Origin: Agrypnia vestita
Lineage: Eukaryota; Arthropoda; Insecta; Trichoptera; Phryganeidae
NCBI GenBank assembly: GCA_016648135.1
Contig: JADDOH010002052.1
Coordinates: 1 to 64,000, forward strand
DNA length: 64,000 bases
Direction: 5' to 3'
The notes under the pieces are model-generated. The model did not search any database. It was not told the DNA's origin and saw nothing but the letters and a program-made list of their open reading frames with translations. This document shows, piece after piece, positions 13,493 through 22,600 of this stretch. A program made the translations under genes and the position numbers. How positions within the stretch are numbered: the first letter of the stretch is position 1; each line of letters starts with the position of its first letter.

Positions 13493-14004
13493 CTGGAAAA
13501 ATTAAAAGGGAAAAAAAATTTTACACTCATAAAACTTTTGAATGTTTCAATTAAATCACCCCTTTTTCTTCTTTCTTTTAATGTTAGCAATTTTAATACC
13601 TTGAGTTTATCTTTATCTAATTTTAAAAAATCATCATTTAAATAGTAAACAGAAGAAATTTTTAAATAACATAATGAATACAAGAAGTGTTGTAACCACA
13701 TATCAGCCCTAATGATGCACCCTGCCTGCAATAAGATCCAAAATGCCAGGTTTGAGAAAATGACATAGATGTATTGTGACTTCACCAATCATACTCGGGT
13801 ATGAGAAGCCAGTATAATAAAATAAAATGAAAAAGAATTGAAAATAATAAAATCAGCAATATGCACATGATGTAAAAACAAATAACGAACGATCTAAACT
13901 GAAAAATAATGTGGTTCGCCAAAATAATGTGGCGAATTTTTCTTACACTGTCAATTGTAATTCATCACTTCCTAGAATTTAATTTATTTCAAAAAAGTAG
14001 GTAC

Positions 14005-14131
14005 CTGGTGTGGAGCTGGGAGGCCTGAGGTTGGATTGTGGGGGCGGTGCAGAGGGGGCGGGAATCTTGATGTAGGACTGGCTGTTTATTCCGCTGGCCA
14101 CGGATGTTCTGCTTCCCCCGTTAACTGGCAT
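14005..14131 (-). CDS. exon candidate, Ser/Pro-rich, precedes the SGIP exon
   Basis: A 127-nt minus-strand exon candidate. The acceptor ends TATTTAG and the donor is ACACCAG followed by GTACCT. Its open frame reads NGGSRTSVASGINSQSYIK and then a Pro-rich stretch. It ends in phase 1 and fits exactly with the start of the exon at 13492. The clean splice sites, shared phase and coding-like composition of both pieces in AT-rich surroundings support a real gene fragment. No further exon of the same gene was recognised. The protein family is not certain. Confidence 0.4.
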
Positions 14132-14315
14132 CTAAATACAATATTTTGTTTTAAAATAATAAATAGTGTTATAACAGAGAGATAATGTAGTTCTCGGCAT
14201 TTACAGAACAAACAAATATATAAATAAAATATACGAGACTTGCTCAATAAATTACTGAAATTTTTGAATTTCACACTAGCTCTCAGGCGTTCCGTAGCTC
14301 GTGGAAAAAATGATG

Positions 14316-14357
14316 TATTTTGTGTTCCGTCTCGACGCCTGGAATCCATTATGAGAG
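14316..14357 (+). repeat. DIRS left terminal repeat
   Basis: Forty-two bases, exactly complementary to 18663-18704. The outer part resembles the inner part of the right terminal repeat in inverted orientation (TATTTTGT, then TCGACGCCTGGAATCC). Confidence 0.85.
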
Positions 14358-14484
14358 AACAGCCTGCTGTTTCGGCACTTTCACACGCGTTCCTACCCCC
14401 TCTGATTCCCTGTTTGCGACACAATTTATTCCCGCTGGTATCCCTGTTTCCGGTTGCGTCGGCGCAACGGTTTTTCTTTCATAT
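14334..14484 (+). repeat. DIRS 5' segment, directly repeated at 18746-18896
   Basis: About 150 bp beginning CGACGCCTGGAATCCATT recurs in the same orientation at 18746-18896, after the internal complementary region, with a few substitutions and short indels. It may be part of the extended terminal structure of this family, or the start of a deleted second copy. Confidence 0.75.
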
Positions 14485-14690
14485 AACGTCGCTGTTCGCG
14501 CCATTTGCACGCGTCTAGACACGCCAACTTTTGTTGTGATTTTTTTTGTGCTTCTATTGCAATCTACCCCCTTAATTTTTGATCCCTAGGTTAACAAACA
14601 TTAGACTGTACAAATTTTTAACATAGTGCGACAGGACGTTGATATTTTAGTGTAAATCCCGTGAATTTCGTCAAACGATTTGTTGACAAG

Positions 14691-15644
14691 ATGGCGGATG
14701 AGTGGGCTCCTTCGCCGGTGTCCTCGAATGACGGATCTTCTTTCGAGGAACCGAGTCGAAGGAGACGCCGCGTAGCGTGCGACCCGCGTGTGGACCACCT
14801 GCTAAAACAGGTGACTGCTCTGACGGAGGCCTTGTTGGCGGGCGGCGCGGCTCCTGCATCAACAGCGCCGCCAGCGCGGAACGGGTGGCCGCGAGCGAGC
14901 CCAGCGTGGAGGACGCGAGTGCGTCCTTTATTCAGCCGCCGCCGAGCCTCAGAGGGGCGAAGAGTGCGCTGGAGTTCGGCAGGCTCAGCACGGTCGTGAA
15001 GGAGCCGCCAGTACCGAGAGCGGACCCGAAGCGGATCAAACAGATCTCGAAGTTGCAACACTTCGATTCCGACGAGTGGTCAGGCGTTCGCTATGCGGAA
15101 ACGCAGAGAACCTACGCGGCGACTCCCACATTTGTGGAATTGTCGGTGAACGACGACTTGAGAAGGATCGATAACGCGCCGACCCATATGTTCGCCAGCG
15201 ATGCTCCGTACAATAAGATTTCGGACGACATCCTGCAGATTGTGTGCGGCAGACGGGCGGAGTGTATACTGAACCGGCGAAAGGCCATATTGGAGGGCTT
15301 CAAAGACCCTTTCGTGCGAGAAGGTGCGGCCAAAATCCCTCCAAGCTCGGGATCCTTGTTCAATAGGGAAGAGCTATCGGCGTATATCCTAAAGAACGGG
15401 GGGCCAGGAGAAGGTGATGGTCTCGCCCGCAACCCGAAACCTGGCCCAACCGTCAACATGTCGGCCCCAGCCGTCAACTTCTCGTCGAGCTCCGAACCAG
15501 GGATACCTCCAGTCCCGTGGGCCCTTTCTGCCGGAGCCGAGGCACAGGGAGCGAGGCTCAGGGAACCCGAACGGGAGACCTAACCGGAAGGCAGACCACG
15601 GCCGAAAACCCGCTGGTGACCGTAGCCGCAGAGGTAGAAGATGA
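14691..15644 (+). pseudogene. DIRS gag-like protein, frameshifted
   Basis: The likely start is the ATG at 14691 (MADEWAPSPVSSNDG). The upstream in-frame GTG at 14661 is not needed. The frame shifts at about 14860; after that a protein with QISKLQHFDSDEWSGVRY and NRREAI-like helical stretches runs to about 15490. A second shift may lead into the Arg-rich tail GRPNRKADHGRKPAGDRS, which ends at 15644. The other frame stops at 15583. A nucleic-acid-binding structural role is typical of this position in DIRS elements. No enzyme motif is visible. Confidence 0.6.
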
Positions 15645-16430
15645 CGCGAGGCTGAACAACCGGTTCTGGGGAGGACGCTTGAGGAGGTTCCAACGCACGT
15701 GGAAGGAGTTCGGGGCACCACCTATAGTGCTGAGAATCCTCAAGGGCGCGAGAATCCCCTTTGTGGCCAAACCTCCGTTAGTCTTCCCCACCAGGCAGCT
15801 GTTGAGCAGCTTCAGCACGAAGGAGTCTCGAGACATGTCGAGTCACATTCAGGCCCTGAAGATGTCAGGCGTGCTGGAAAGAGCAGATCATTCTCCGAAC
15901 TTCATCTCAAATCTGTTTCTAACTCCGAAGTCGGACAACTCCCTAAGGCCGATATTCAACCTGAAGGCGTTGAATGCCTTTGTGGAGGCGAAACCCTTCA
16001 AGCTGTTCAACCACCTTCGGGTCCCAGACTTCCTCCAGCCCAAAGATTGGTTGGTGTAAATCGACCTAACCCAGGCATACTTTCACCTACCAATAGCGGA
16101 ATCGCACCGAAAGTTCCTGAGACTATACTACCAAGGGAACTTCTCCAGATGACCTGCCTGCCCTTTGGCCTGTCATCAGCCCCGAGAATGTTCGCAACGC
16201 TGTCAAACTTGCTAGCGGGACTCTTGCGGAAGAGAGGAATAAGGACCGTAGTCTACCTGGACGACTTCCTTCTGGCCAATCAGTCAAGGGACCTGCTAGC
16301 GACCCAGGCAGTAGAGACGGTCAATCTGTTCCAGCATCTGGGTTGGTGCATCAACCGCGACAAGTGTGTCCTTATACCTACCCAAAAGCTGGAGTTTCTG
16401 GGCATAACTTGGGACACCGAAGCCAACTAG
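15517..16430 (+). pseudogene. DIRS reverse transcriptase, broken
   Basis: Reverse-transcriptase fingers and palm. Visible blocks are FLTPKSDNSLRPIFNLKALN, the first active-site stretch [27 protein letters not shown] and the catalytic VYLDDFLLA. A TAA at 16057-16059 lies just before IDLTQAYF, where most relatives read a codon for the strand leading to the first aspartate. A frameshift near 16145 separates IDLTQAYF from LPFGLSS. Downstream, KCVLIPTQKLEFLGITWDT is the conserved block that precedes RNase H. The frame is then broken by a tandem duplication. Confidence 0.8.
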
Positions 16431-16644
16431 AAATCCCTCTCGGACCGCAAGTGCTCTGGCCTTCGCCAAGTACTGCGCCGCCCGATCGAAGCCGGCAGTT
16501 GCTCCCCCAAGCAGGTTCTAGGCCTCTTGGGAAGCCAACCAGAAATCCCTCTCGGACCGCAAGTGCTCTGGCCTTCGCCAAGTACTGCGCCGCCCGATCG
16601 AGGCCGGCAGTTGCTTCCCCAAGCAGGTTCTAGGCCTCTTGGGG
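16421..16644 (+). repeat. 112-bp tandem duplication inside DIRS polyprotein
   Basis: The unit starting AGCCAACTAGAAATCCC at 16421 is repeated at 16533 with only a few changes. Because 112 is not a multiple of three, it throws the frame between reverse transcriptase and RNase H. The few differences between the copies suggest it arose late in the life of this element. Confidence 0.9.
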
Positions 16645-17646
16645 AGACTCAACTTCGCAAACTTCGCCACCCCTCGGGGTCGTTTGCATTGCCGAAGACT
16701 GCAGAGATTCAGCCGCCAGCTGCAGAGGCACGAGCCATCCAGACAAGTGGAGCTTCCTGCCGCGGTTCGGCAAGACCTAGAGTGGTGGTTGGAGGCCGTA
16801 GGGGAGTCCTGCCCAATACACGAAGCCCCCTTCTCCCACTTCCTGACTACAGACGCAGCGGACGCAGGTTGGGGCGGCCAGGTGGACGACAAGACGATAT
16901 CAGGCCAGTGGTCCCCAGAGCAGATGCGGTGGCATTCCAACCAGAAAGAAGCCTTCGCTGTTTACGCAGTGATCAGGGATCACGCTTACCTGCTAAGAGG
17001 AACGAAGACCCTACTGCAGACAGACAACAAGACAGTAGTGACTTACATCAACAAGGAGGGGGGGACAAGATCATTGGGCCTTCTGAAGATAACTCGAGAC
17101 CTCCTAGAGTTTATCGACCAGCAGGAAATATCTCTGACAGCGCAGTACATTCCAGGGAGATACAACGGGATTGCGGACCGACTCTCTCGGGGGACACCAC
17201 TCCCGGAATGGCACCTCCTGGAACCAGCGACAGAGGAAATATTCCGAATATGGGGACGTCCTCAGATCGACCTCTTCGCATCGGCCACCGCCCATGTGGT
17301 GTCAAACTACGTGTCGCTAGACTCAACTGATTGCTCGGCCTCCTATCTCAACGCATTCAGTCAGCATTGGGATTACGAGCTGGCCCGGGTATTTCCGCCG
17401 CCGAATCTCGTCCCAAGAGTACTGGCGCACTTGAACCTGGCAAGAGGCACCCTTCTCCTAGTTGTGCCAAGATGGGAGAAGACAGTCTGGAGGGCCGATC
17501 TCAAACAACGAGCAAAGGGAGGGCCAATAAGCGTAAGAGATCTGAAGAGCGTCCTGATCGATACGTCGACAGGGTTTCCCCCACCGAGGGTGTCGGACCT
17601 CCAACTGGAAGTTTGGAGAATAGCAGTGGGTGGGAACAGGCTATAG
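16639..17646 (+). CDS. DIRS RNase H and linker domain
   Basis: An open frame of 335 codons separated from the reverse transcriptase by the 112-bp duplication. RNase H residues are visible: Asp in TTDAADAGWGG, Glu in NQKEAFAVYAVI, Asp in LLQTDNKTVVTYINKEGG and Asp in YIPGRYNGIADRLSRG. The following part (RPQIDLFASATAHVVSNYVS, then PPPNLVPRVLAHLNLARG and VVPRWEKTVW) is the conserved segment that lies between RNase H and the recombinase in DIRS elements. The ORF ends with TAG at 17644-17646 and overlaps the recombinase frame. It no longer has its own natural start. Confidence 0.75.
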   Translation: MGRLNFANFATPRGRLHCRRLQRFSRQLQRHEPSRQVELPAAVRQDLEWWLEAVGESCPIHEAPFSHFLTTDAADAGWGGQVDDKTISGQWSPEQMRWHSNQKEAFAVYAVIRDHAYLLRGTKTLLQTDNKTVVTYINKEGGTRSLGLLKITRDLLEFIDQQEISLTAQYIPGRYNGIADRLSRGTPLPEWHLLEPATEEIFRIWGRPQIDLFASATAHVVSNYVSLDSTDCSASYLNAFSQHWDYELARVFPPPNLVPRVLAHLNLARGTLLLVVPRWEKTVWRADLKQRAKGGPISVRDLKSVLIDTSTGFPPPRVSDLQLEVWRIAVGGNRL

Positions 17647-18610
17647 CGGATTGGAGCCAGGAGGAACAGCAGCTGTTCAGATCTGGCTGGAGAGGCTCAA
17701 CGCTGAACACCTACAAGCCGGCCTGGGATAGGTGGCAGCGATGGTGTACCACGCATTCTGTCCAACCTCATAACCCTCCCCCTGCAACAGTGGCAAGATA
17801 TCTGGCCAACCTGTTCATCCACGAAGGGCTAGCCCCTCGAACAATATTGGTCCACAAATCGGCAATCGTATCCTTCTGTGGCCCAGCTCTTGATGCAGAT
17901 AAGATTAGCTCGAACTTCCTCGTCAGGCACGTCCTTAAAGCCATCTCGGTTTCTGGTGGATGCACTGAGAGACTCCCGATCTGGAACCCCCGAGTAGTGG
18001 GGGAGTGGCTACGTGAAAACCCGCCAAGGAACAGCCGTATGACGTGTCAAGGAGGACGGCCATACTACTCATCATGGCATCTGGGCGAAGAGTCCAAGAT
18101 CTGACACTTCTCAGAGTCACCCCGGACCGATTGATCGACAAAGGAGACTCCATCACGCTATGGCCAGCCTTTGGAGCGAAGACTGACACGGCAAGACACA
18201 AACAATCGGGATGGAGGTTGAGCGCATCGGATGAAAGGAACATCAACCCCTTGTTTTGGATCCGAAAGCTGGTCTCACTCTCACAGCCGAGACGAAAGCC
18301 GGACATGAAAGAACTATTTGTGACGACAGCAGGTGAAGTAAAGCCAGCTTCACGGACAATGATAGGTGGTTGGATCAAGTCAATCCTAAGAGAGGCTGGA
18401 GTGGAAGCAACGCCAGGAAGTGTTCGTTCTGCTGTGGCTTCGTTGAATTGGCTGGAAAACTACCCGATAGAGGAGATCTTGTCAAGGGGAAACTGGCAGA
18501 GTGAAATCACCTTCCAAAAAAAAAAAAAATTCTACCAAAGAGAGATAGTAGATAAGCCCAAGCAACAATGCCCCCAGAGCTCATTAGCGCCTCTCTTTAC
18601 GCCAATATAG
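17600..18610 (+). pseudogene. DIRS tyrosine recombinase, one frameshift
   Basis: Phage-integrase-type recombinase that would insert the circular DNA intermediate. The N-terminal DNA-binding part is read to about 18035 (GSTLNTYKPAWDRWQRWC, HEGLAPRTILVHKSAI). A frameshift then moves to the frame with the catalytic core: Arg in MASGRRVQDLTLL, the box II region TPGSVRSAVASLNW and the nucleophile Tyr in FYQREIVDK. An A13 run at 18518-18530 adds extra lysines just before the tyrosine, probably by slippage. It ends at 18610. The true start is unclear because its 5' end overlaps the RNase H frame. Confidence 0.8.
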
Positions 18611-18662
18611 GCAGTCACATATAACGTCGAACCACTAGGTCACCAGGTGATAACAAACAGAT

Positions 18663-18761
18663 CTCTCATAATGGATTCCAGGCGTCGAGACGGAACACAA
18701 AATAAAAGAATTTTACCTTCCATTAAAATTCCTATTTTGTTTCCCTCGACGCCTGGAATCC
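18663..18761 (+). repeat. DIRS internal complementary region
   Basis: 18663-18704 is the exact complement of the left end (14316-14357). 18701-18761 is the exact complement of the right end (18927-18987). The two parts meet at AATA. In DIRS elements this region templates circularisation by bridging both ends. Confidence 0.85.
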
Positions 18762-18926
18762 ATTATGAGAGAACAGCCTGCTGTTTCGGCACTTATTCAC
18801 GCGTTCCTACCCCCCTCTGATTCCCTGTTTGCGACAATTTACTCCCGCTGGTATCCCTGTTTCCGGTTGCGTCGCGCAACGGTTTTTCTTTCATATGACT
18901 CATAATGCACCAGGTAGGGATTACCT

Positions 18927-18987
18927 GGATTCCAGGCGTCGAGGGAAACAAAATAGGAATTTTAATGGAAGGTAAAATTCTTTTATT
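18927..18987 (+). repeat. DIRS right terminal repeat
   Basis: Sixty-one bases starting GGATTCCAGGCGTCGAGG, exactly complementary to 18701-18761. It extends about 30 bases beyond the part it shares with the left terminal repeat. A longer right end is typical of DIRS-1-like elements. Confidence 0.85.
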
Positions 18988-19508
18988 ATGTATTAACACA
19001 TTCAAAATCCACAATAATATTGACCTAAAAATGTAATACAAAGCGCCACTATCCATATACACACGTGAATTGTTCAGCATTCAAGAAAAATATTATTTCT
19101 CTTAAACATTTTTCTATTTTTTAGTACATACTTTACTTAATACATATTAGGAATATTTTTAGACAAAAATATGTTCTAAATCTTCATGATGCTGTATGGA
19201 CCTGGCATCGATGACTATGTATATATAAGTAAGTATAAAATAATTGTTGAGTTTTATGTAGAATTTTATTGTTTGCAAAACTTTAAATGTTTTTCTGAAA
19301 CTTGACATTTTTGAAGTCTGTGTATGCCATAACCCAAAATCTACTAGACCGATCGTTTTGAATTTTTGCACAGTACTTCTTCACAAGAATATATCATCTG
19401 CGCAATATTTTTTCAGGTGTCAACACTACCAAAAGGAGAGATTTCCATGCAAAATATTCATTATAACATGTATGGTTGAAAACATAACTTAGATATTATT
19501 TTACATAC
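18988..19508. other. AT-rich non-coding stretch left of stan exon 20
   Basis: No gene was recognised. It is the beginning of the intron that follows the last stan exon found. Confidence 0.6.
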
Positions 19509-19634
19509 CGGTAAAACCTTCAGGGCAAACACAAGTGTGTCCACCTTCTCTTCTCATGCAAGTCCCATTGTTCTGACACGGACTGGAGTAGCATAGATTC
19601 ACTTCTGCATCACATAAATAATGCTCCTTAGATC
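19509..19634 (-). CDS. stan: stan exon 20: EGF-like domain 2, last exon found
   Basis: Residues 1508-1549. NLCYSSPCQNNGTCMRREGG and HTCVCPEGFTG. It is a symmetrical phase 1-1 exon, as usual for EGF modules. The donor ACCG-GTATGT is good, so the gene must continue to the left. Confidence 0.95.
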
Positions 19635-22600
19635 CTGAAAAAGACAATTTTCATAAATCAAATTTCATACAATTTGGGTTTATTTATAATGATTTATGCT
19701 AACATAAATATTTTATACATTTTTGCTATACACTAGATGTAACATTGGATTTGGCCATACATTCATCGACACCTGCGTGCCATTGTAAAAGTTTGCAAAA
19801 TGAGTCAAAGGGTTCCCCACAAACTTTCCGAATCTAATTAAGTGGAAAGAGTGAATATGTGTTCTTCTTCGTAAAAATGTCCATCTCAGGAATGAGCCTT
19901 ACTGGACTGAATGGTAACTGGTGACAAGAAATGAGTTCTCTACAAAAATGCCAAGTGCCGAAGACAGTGGGTGGGGAAAGGAGAAACAGACTAAAGGTCT
20001 TACTCATGTAAGGCGTTATCTGTTATGTTGTATGAATTCAAATTCGTACATCATAAAAAAATAATAATAACAAAGAAGGTCTGCTGTGATGAGCTTGAGC
20101 GGCTTAAATCAGCGCTAAAAGAAAAAAAAAGATTATCTTTGGCTTCAAGACGAAAGAAGTTCTTCCATCGGAAAAATGCTCAGCCACATATCACAGGAGT
20201 GACGAAGGTTGGAGCAGTTTGAATGGGAAACAGTATCTCAACCACCATATTCGCCGAACATTGGTCCGGAGACCTCAAAGTCATTTGGATGGAAAAAATA
20301 TGAATTCGGTAGACAAGTTTGTACGACAAGTAAGACTTTGTAAGACAATTTGTAGAAAATGAAAAAGAGAATATTTTAGATTAAAAAAAAATGTTGTCTT
20401 CATTTTGAAAAATAAAAGAAGTATAAAAAAACACATTATTTATGGGATAGCCCACTAAATAATTTATTTTGCTTCATCTAGCAGATTAGCTAGCTTGATT
20501 CAACGATCGGACTGCGACATTTATGCGTATTGCTTATATTTGAAGATAATGTACCAAATTGTAAAAAAACAAACTGAATATGTATAGTGACAGCTAACAT
20601 GATGTGAATAAAATAATTCAGTAAACTGATCAAGCTCAGAATAACACTAAAGGTAAAATAATATAGAAATTAAAGCAGCGACCGACATTTACAATCTGAA
20701 ATTTATAAGAATACGGTTTGTCACAATGTAAATACATACATAAAAATAACAATACCTGTAAAACCCCTGGGACACTGGCACGCAAAGGTTGTAACTGGAT
20801 AAATAGGTCTAAAGAGTACAGAATCACTGTAAATAAATCCTGACGCATTGCCAAATTTAAGTACTGTCAGACATTCTTCAAAGTTGAGGCACGGTTCTCG
20901 CACGCACATATTGTCATCGAATGGTAACACCTAGAACAAATAATAGAAATGTAAGTTTCCTAACCAAATGTTGAAATGAAAAAATATAATCATTATTTTG
21001 AAGATATTTACCTGCACGGTAGCCAGTCTGGCCAGAATAGCTCTATTCAGGTACACCCTCTCCTGCAGGAAGACAGGAGAATAGAATTGGGATTCCCCTG
21101 TGGCATCAGGTCTACGGGCTGAAAAGGATACGTTCAGGATCTGCGCATTCACTACGGAATCATCCTAAACGCAAAATGACAAAATTCCATTAATAAAGCA
21201 CGCAATTATTACAAACCATTTTTATCTTTTTAAAAAGTGATCTCAACACTTGCTAAAATAGTGAGAGATGAATCTTCTTCTTCTAGTGTCGAGTCAGGCC
21301 CCCCCCCGATGTTGACTATCACTTGAGAGTACATCTCCCTATCTCTAGCGGCTCGAAAAAGCTCTTTCACCGTCCTTATCCCTGTCCAATCTCGTATATT
21401 ACGGAGCCATGAGATATGCTTCCTGCCGACACCCTGTTCCCCTCATTTTTCAAAGGTCACATTGTCTCATGAGACTATTGTTGCTGTTGAAGCTTGCCAG
21501 CGAGTATTTTATCGTGGATTATTTCAATGAGCTTCTTTATTATTCTTAAGTTATTTATTATTTTAAAGAAAGCACTTTGATAGAGAAGTTCTAGCAAATA
21601 TGTTTGAGTAACATACCTGAATACTAAATACGTAAATATATTCCTTGGGACACGGTATAATAGCAGCCAATCCATCGATAAAAAATGTTAATAGTGGTGA
21701 AAGAAAAGCTTCAGCTGTCATTTCATTTAAGCGAACTGTTACAGAATTGTACAGCATTTCCTCCGTTATAAGGCGCACGGACAGTTGCATCATTGCTTTG
21801 ACTTCATTGATGCCATCTGTTGAGATAATAATATGAAATTGACATTAACAAATTATAAATTTTTAAGTAGCAATTAGTTAACAATAATCATTGTGATTAC
21901 AAACCTGTGACAGACACTTCCATGGTAGCTAGCCTGGGTACATTGGTGTTCAGCTGAGGCGACAACACGAGACCACCTGACGACTGGTTTAACATCACAA
22001 GGTTTGCATTATTCCCTGATAGAACTCGGTACGTCAACTAAAATTTATGAAATGTGTATATTAAAAATGTGTGAAATGCCATATATCACTTTTATACATA
22101 TAAATAAATAAAGCAAGAATACATTTTAGACTCCTTAATGCACAATGCATATTTAAAATTTACCTTGTCAGTTACATCAGCATCAAATGCCGGAACTCTT
22201 CCAAAAACACCAATAGGAAAACAGTCTTTGAAATTGTTAAAAATGATCTGAAAGTCTTTTAAAATAGGTGCATTATCATTAACATCTGTCACTAAAATCT
22301 CAACATGAACATCATTTCTCAAAGGTGGACTGGCAGCTCTGATGACCAGTTCATATTTCTTGCGAGGACTCTCGTAATCCAGATCCACCATTGTAAGGAG
22401 TTCCGCTCTATCAGATCCTGGTCTTGTCACTAGAGAGAAGCTGTTAGAATCATCTCCACCTGCAAAATTATGAAATTCCAAACACTATTGGTATCGATAA
22501 CAATAGTTTTACTTTAATAATAACATTGTGAGATGTATAAAAAGAAAAGATTAATGATAAAATTAGGCAGGTTGGAGAGTATTAAAATCATACCTATAAT

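Larger units (their letters stand above)
14316..18987 (+). mobile_element. DIRS-type tyrosine-recombinase retrotransposon
   Basis: A 4.67-kb element with the DIRS order: gag-like, reverse transcriptase, RNase H, then tyrosine recombinase. The left terminus begins at 14316 (TATTTTGTGTTCCG) and the right terminus ends at 18987. An internal complementary region at 18663-18761 is the exact complement of the first 42 bases of the left end joined to the last 61 bases of the right end. This is the hallmark of DIRS replication through a circular intermediate. The complements overlap by about four bases (TATT), which would be the circle junction. There is no obvious target duplication, as expected. 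The coding region carries several frameshifts, one stop and a 112-bp duplication, so this copy is not autonomous. Confidence 0.88.
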
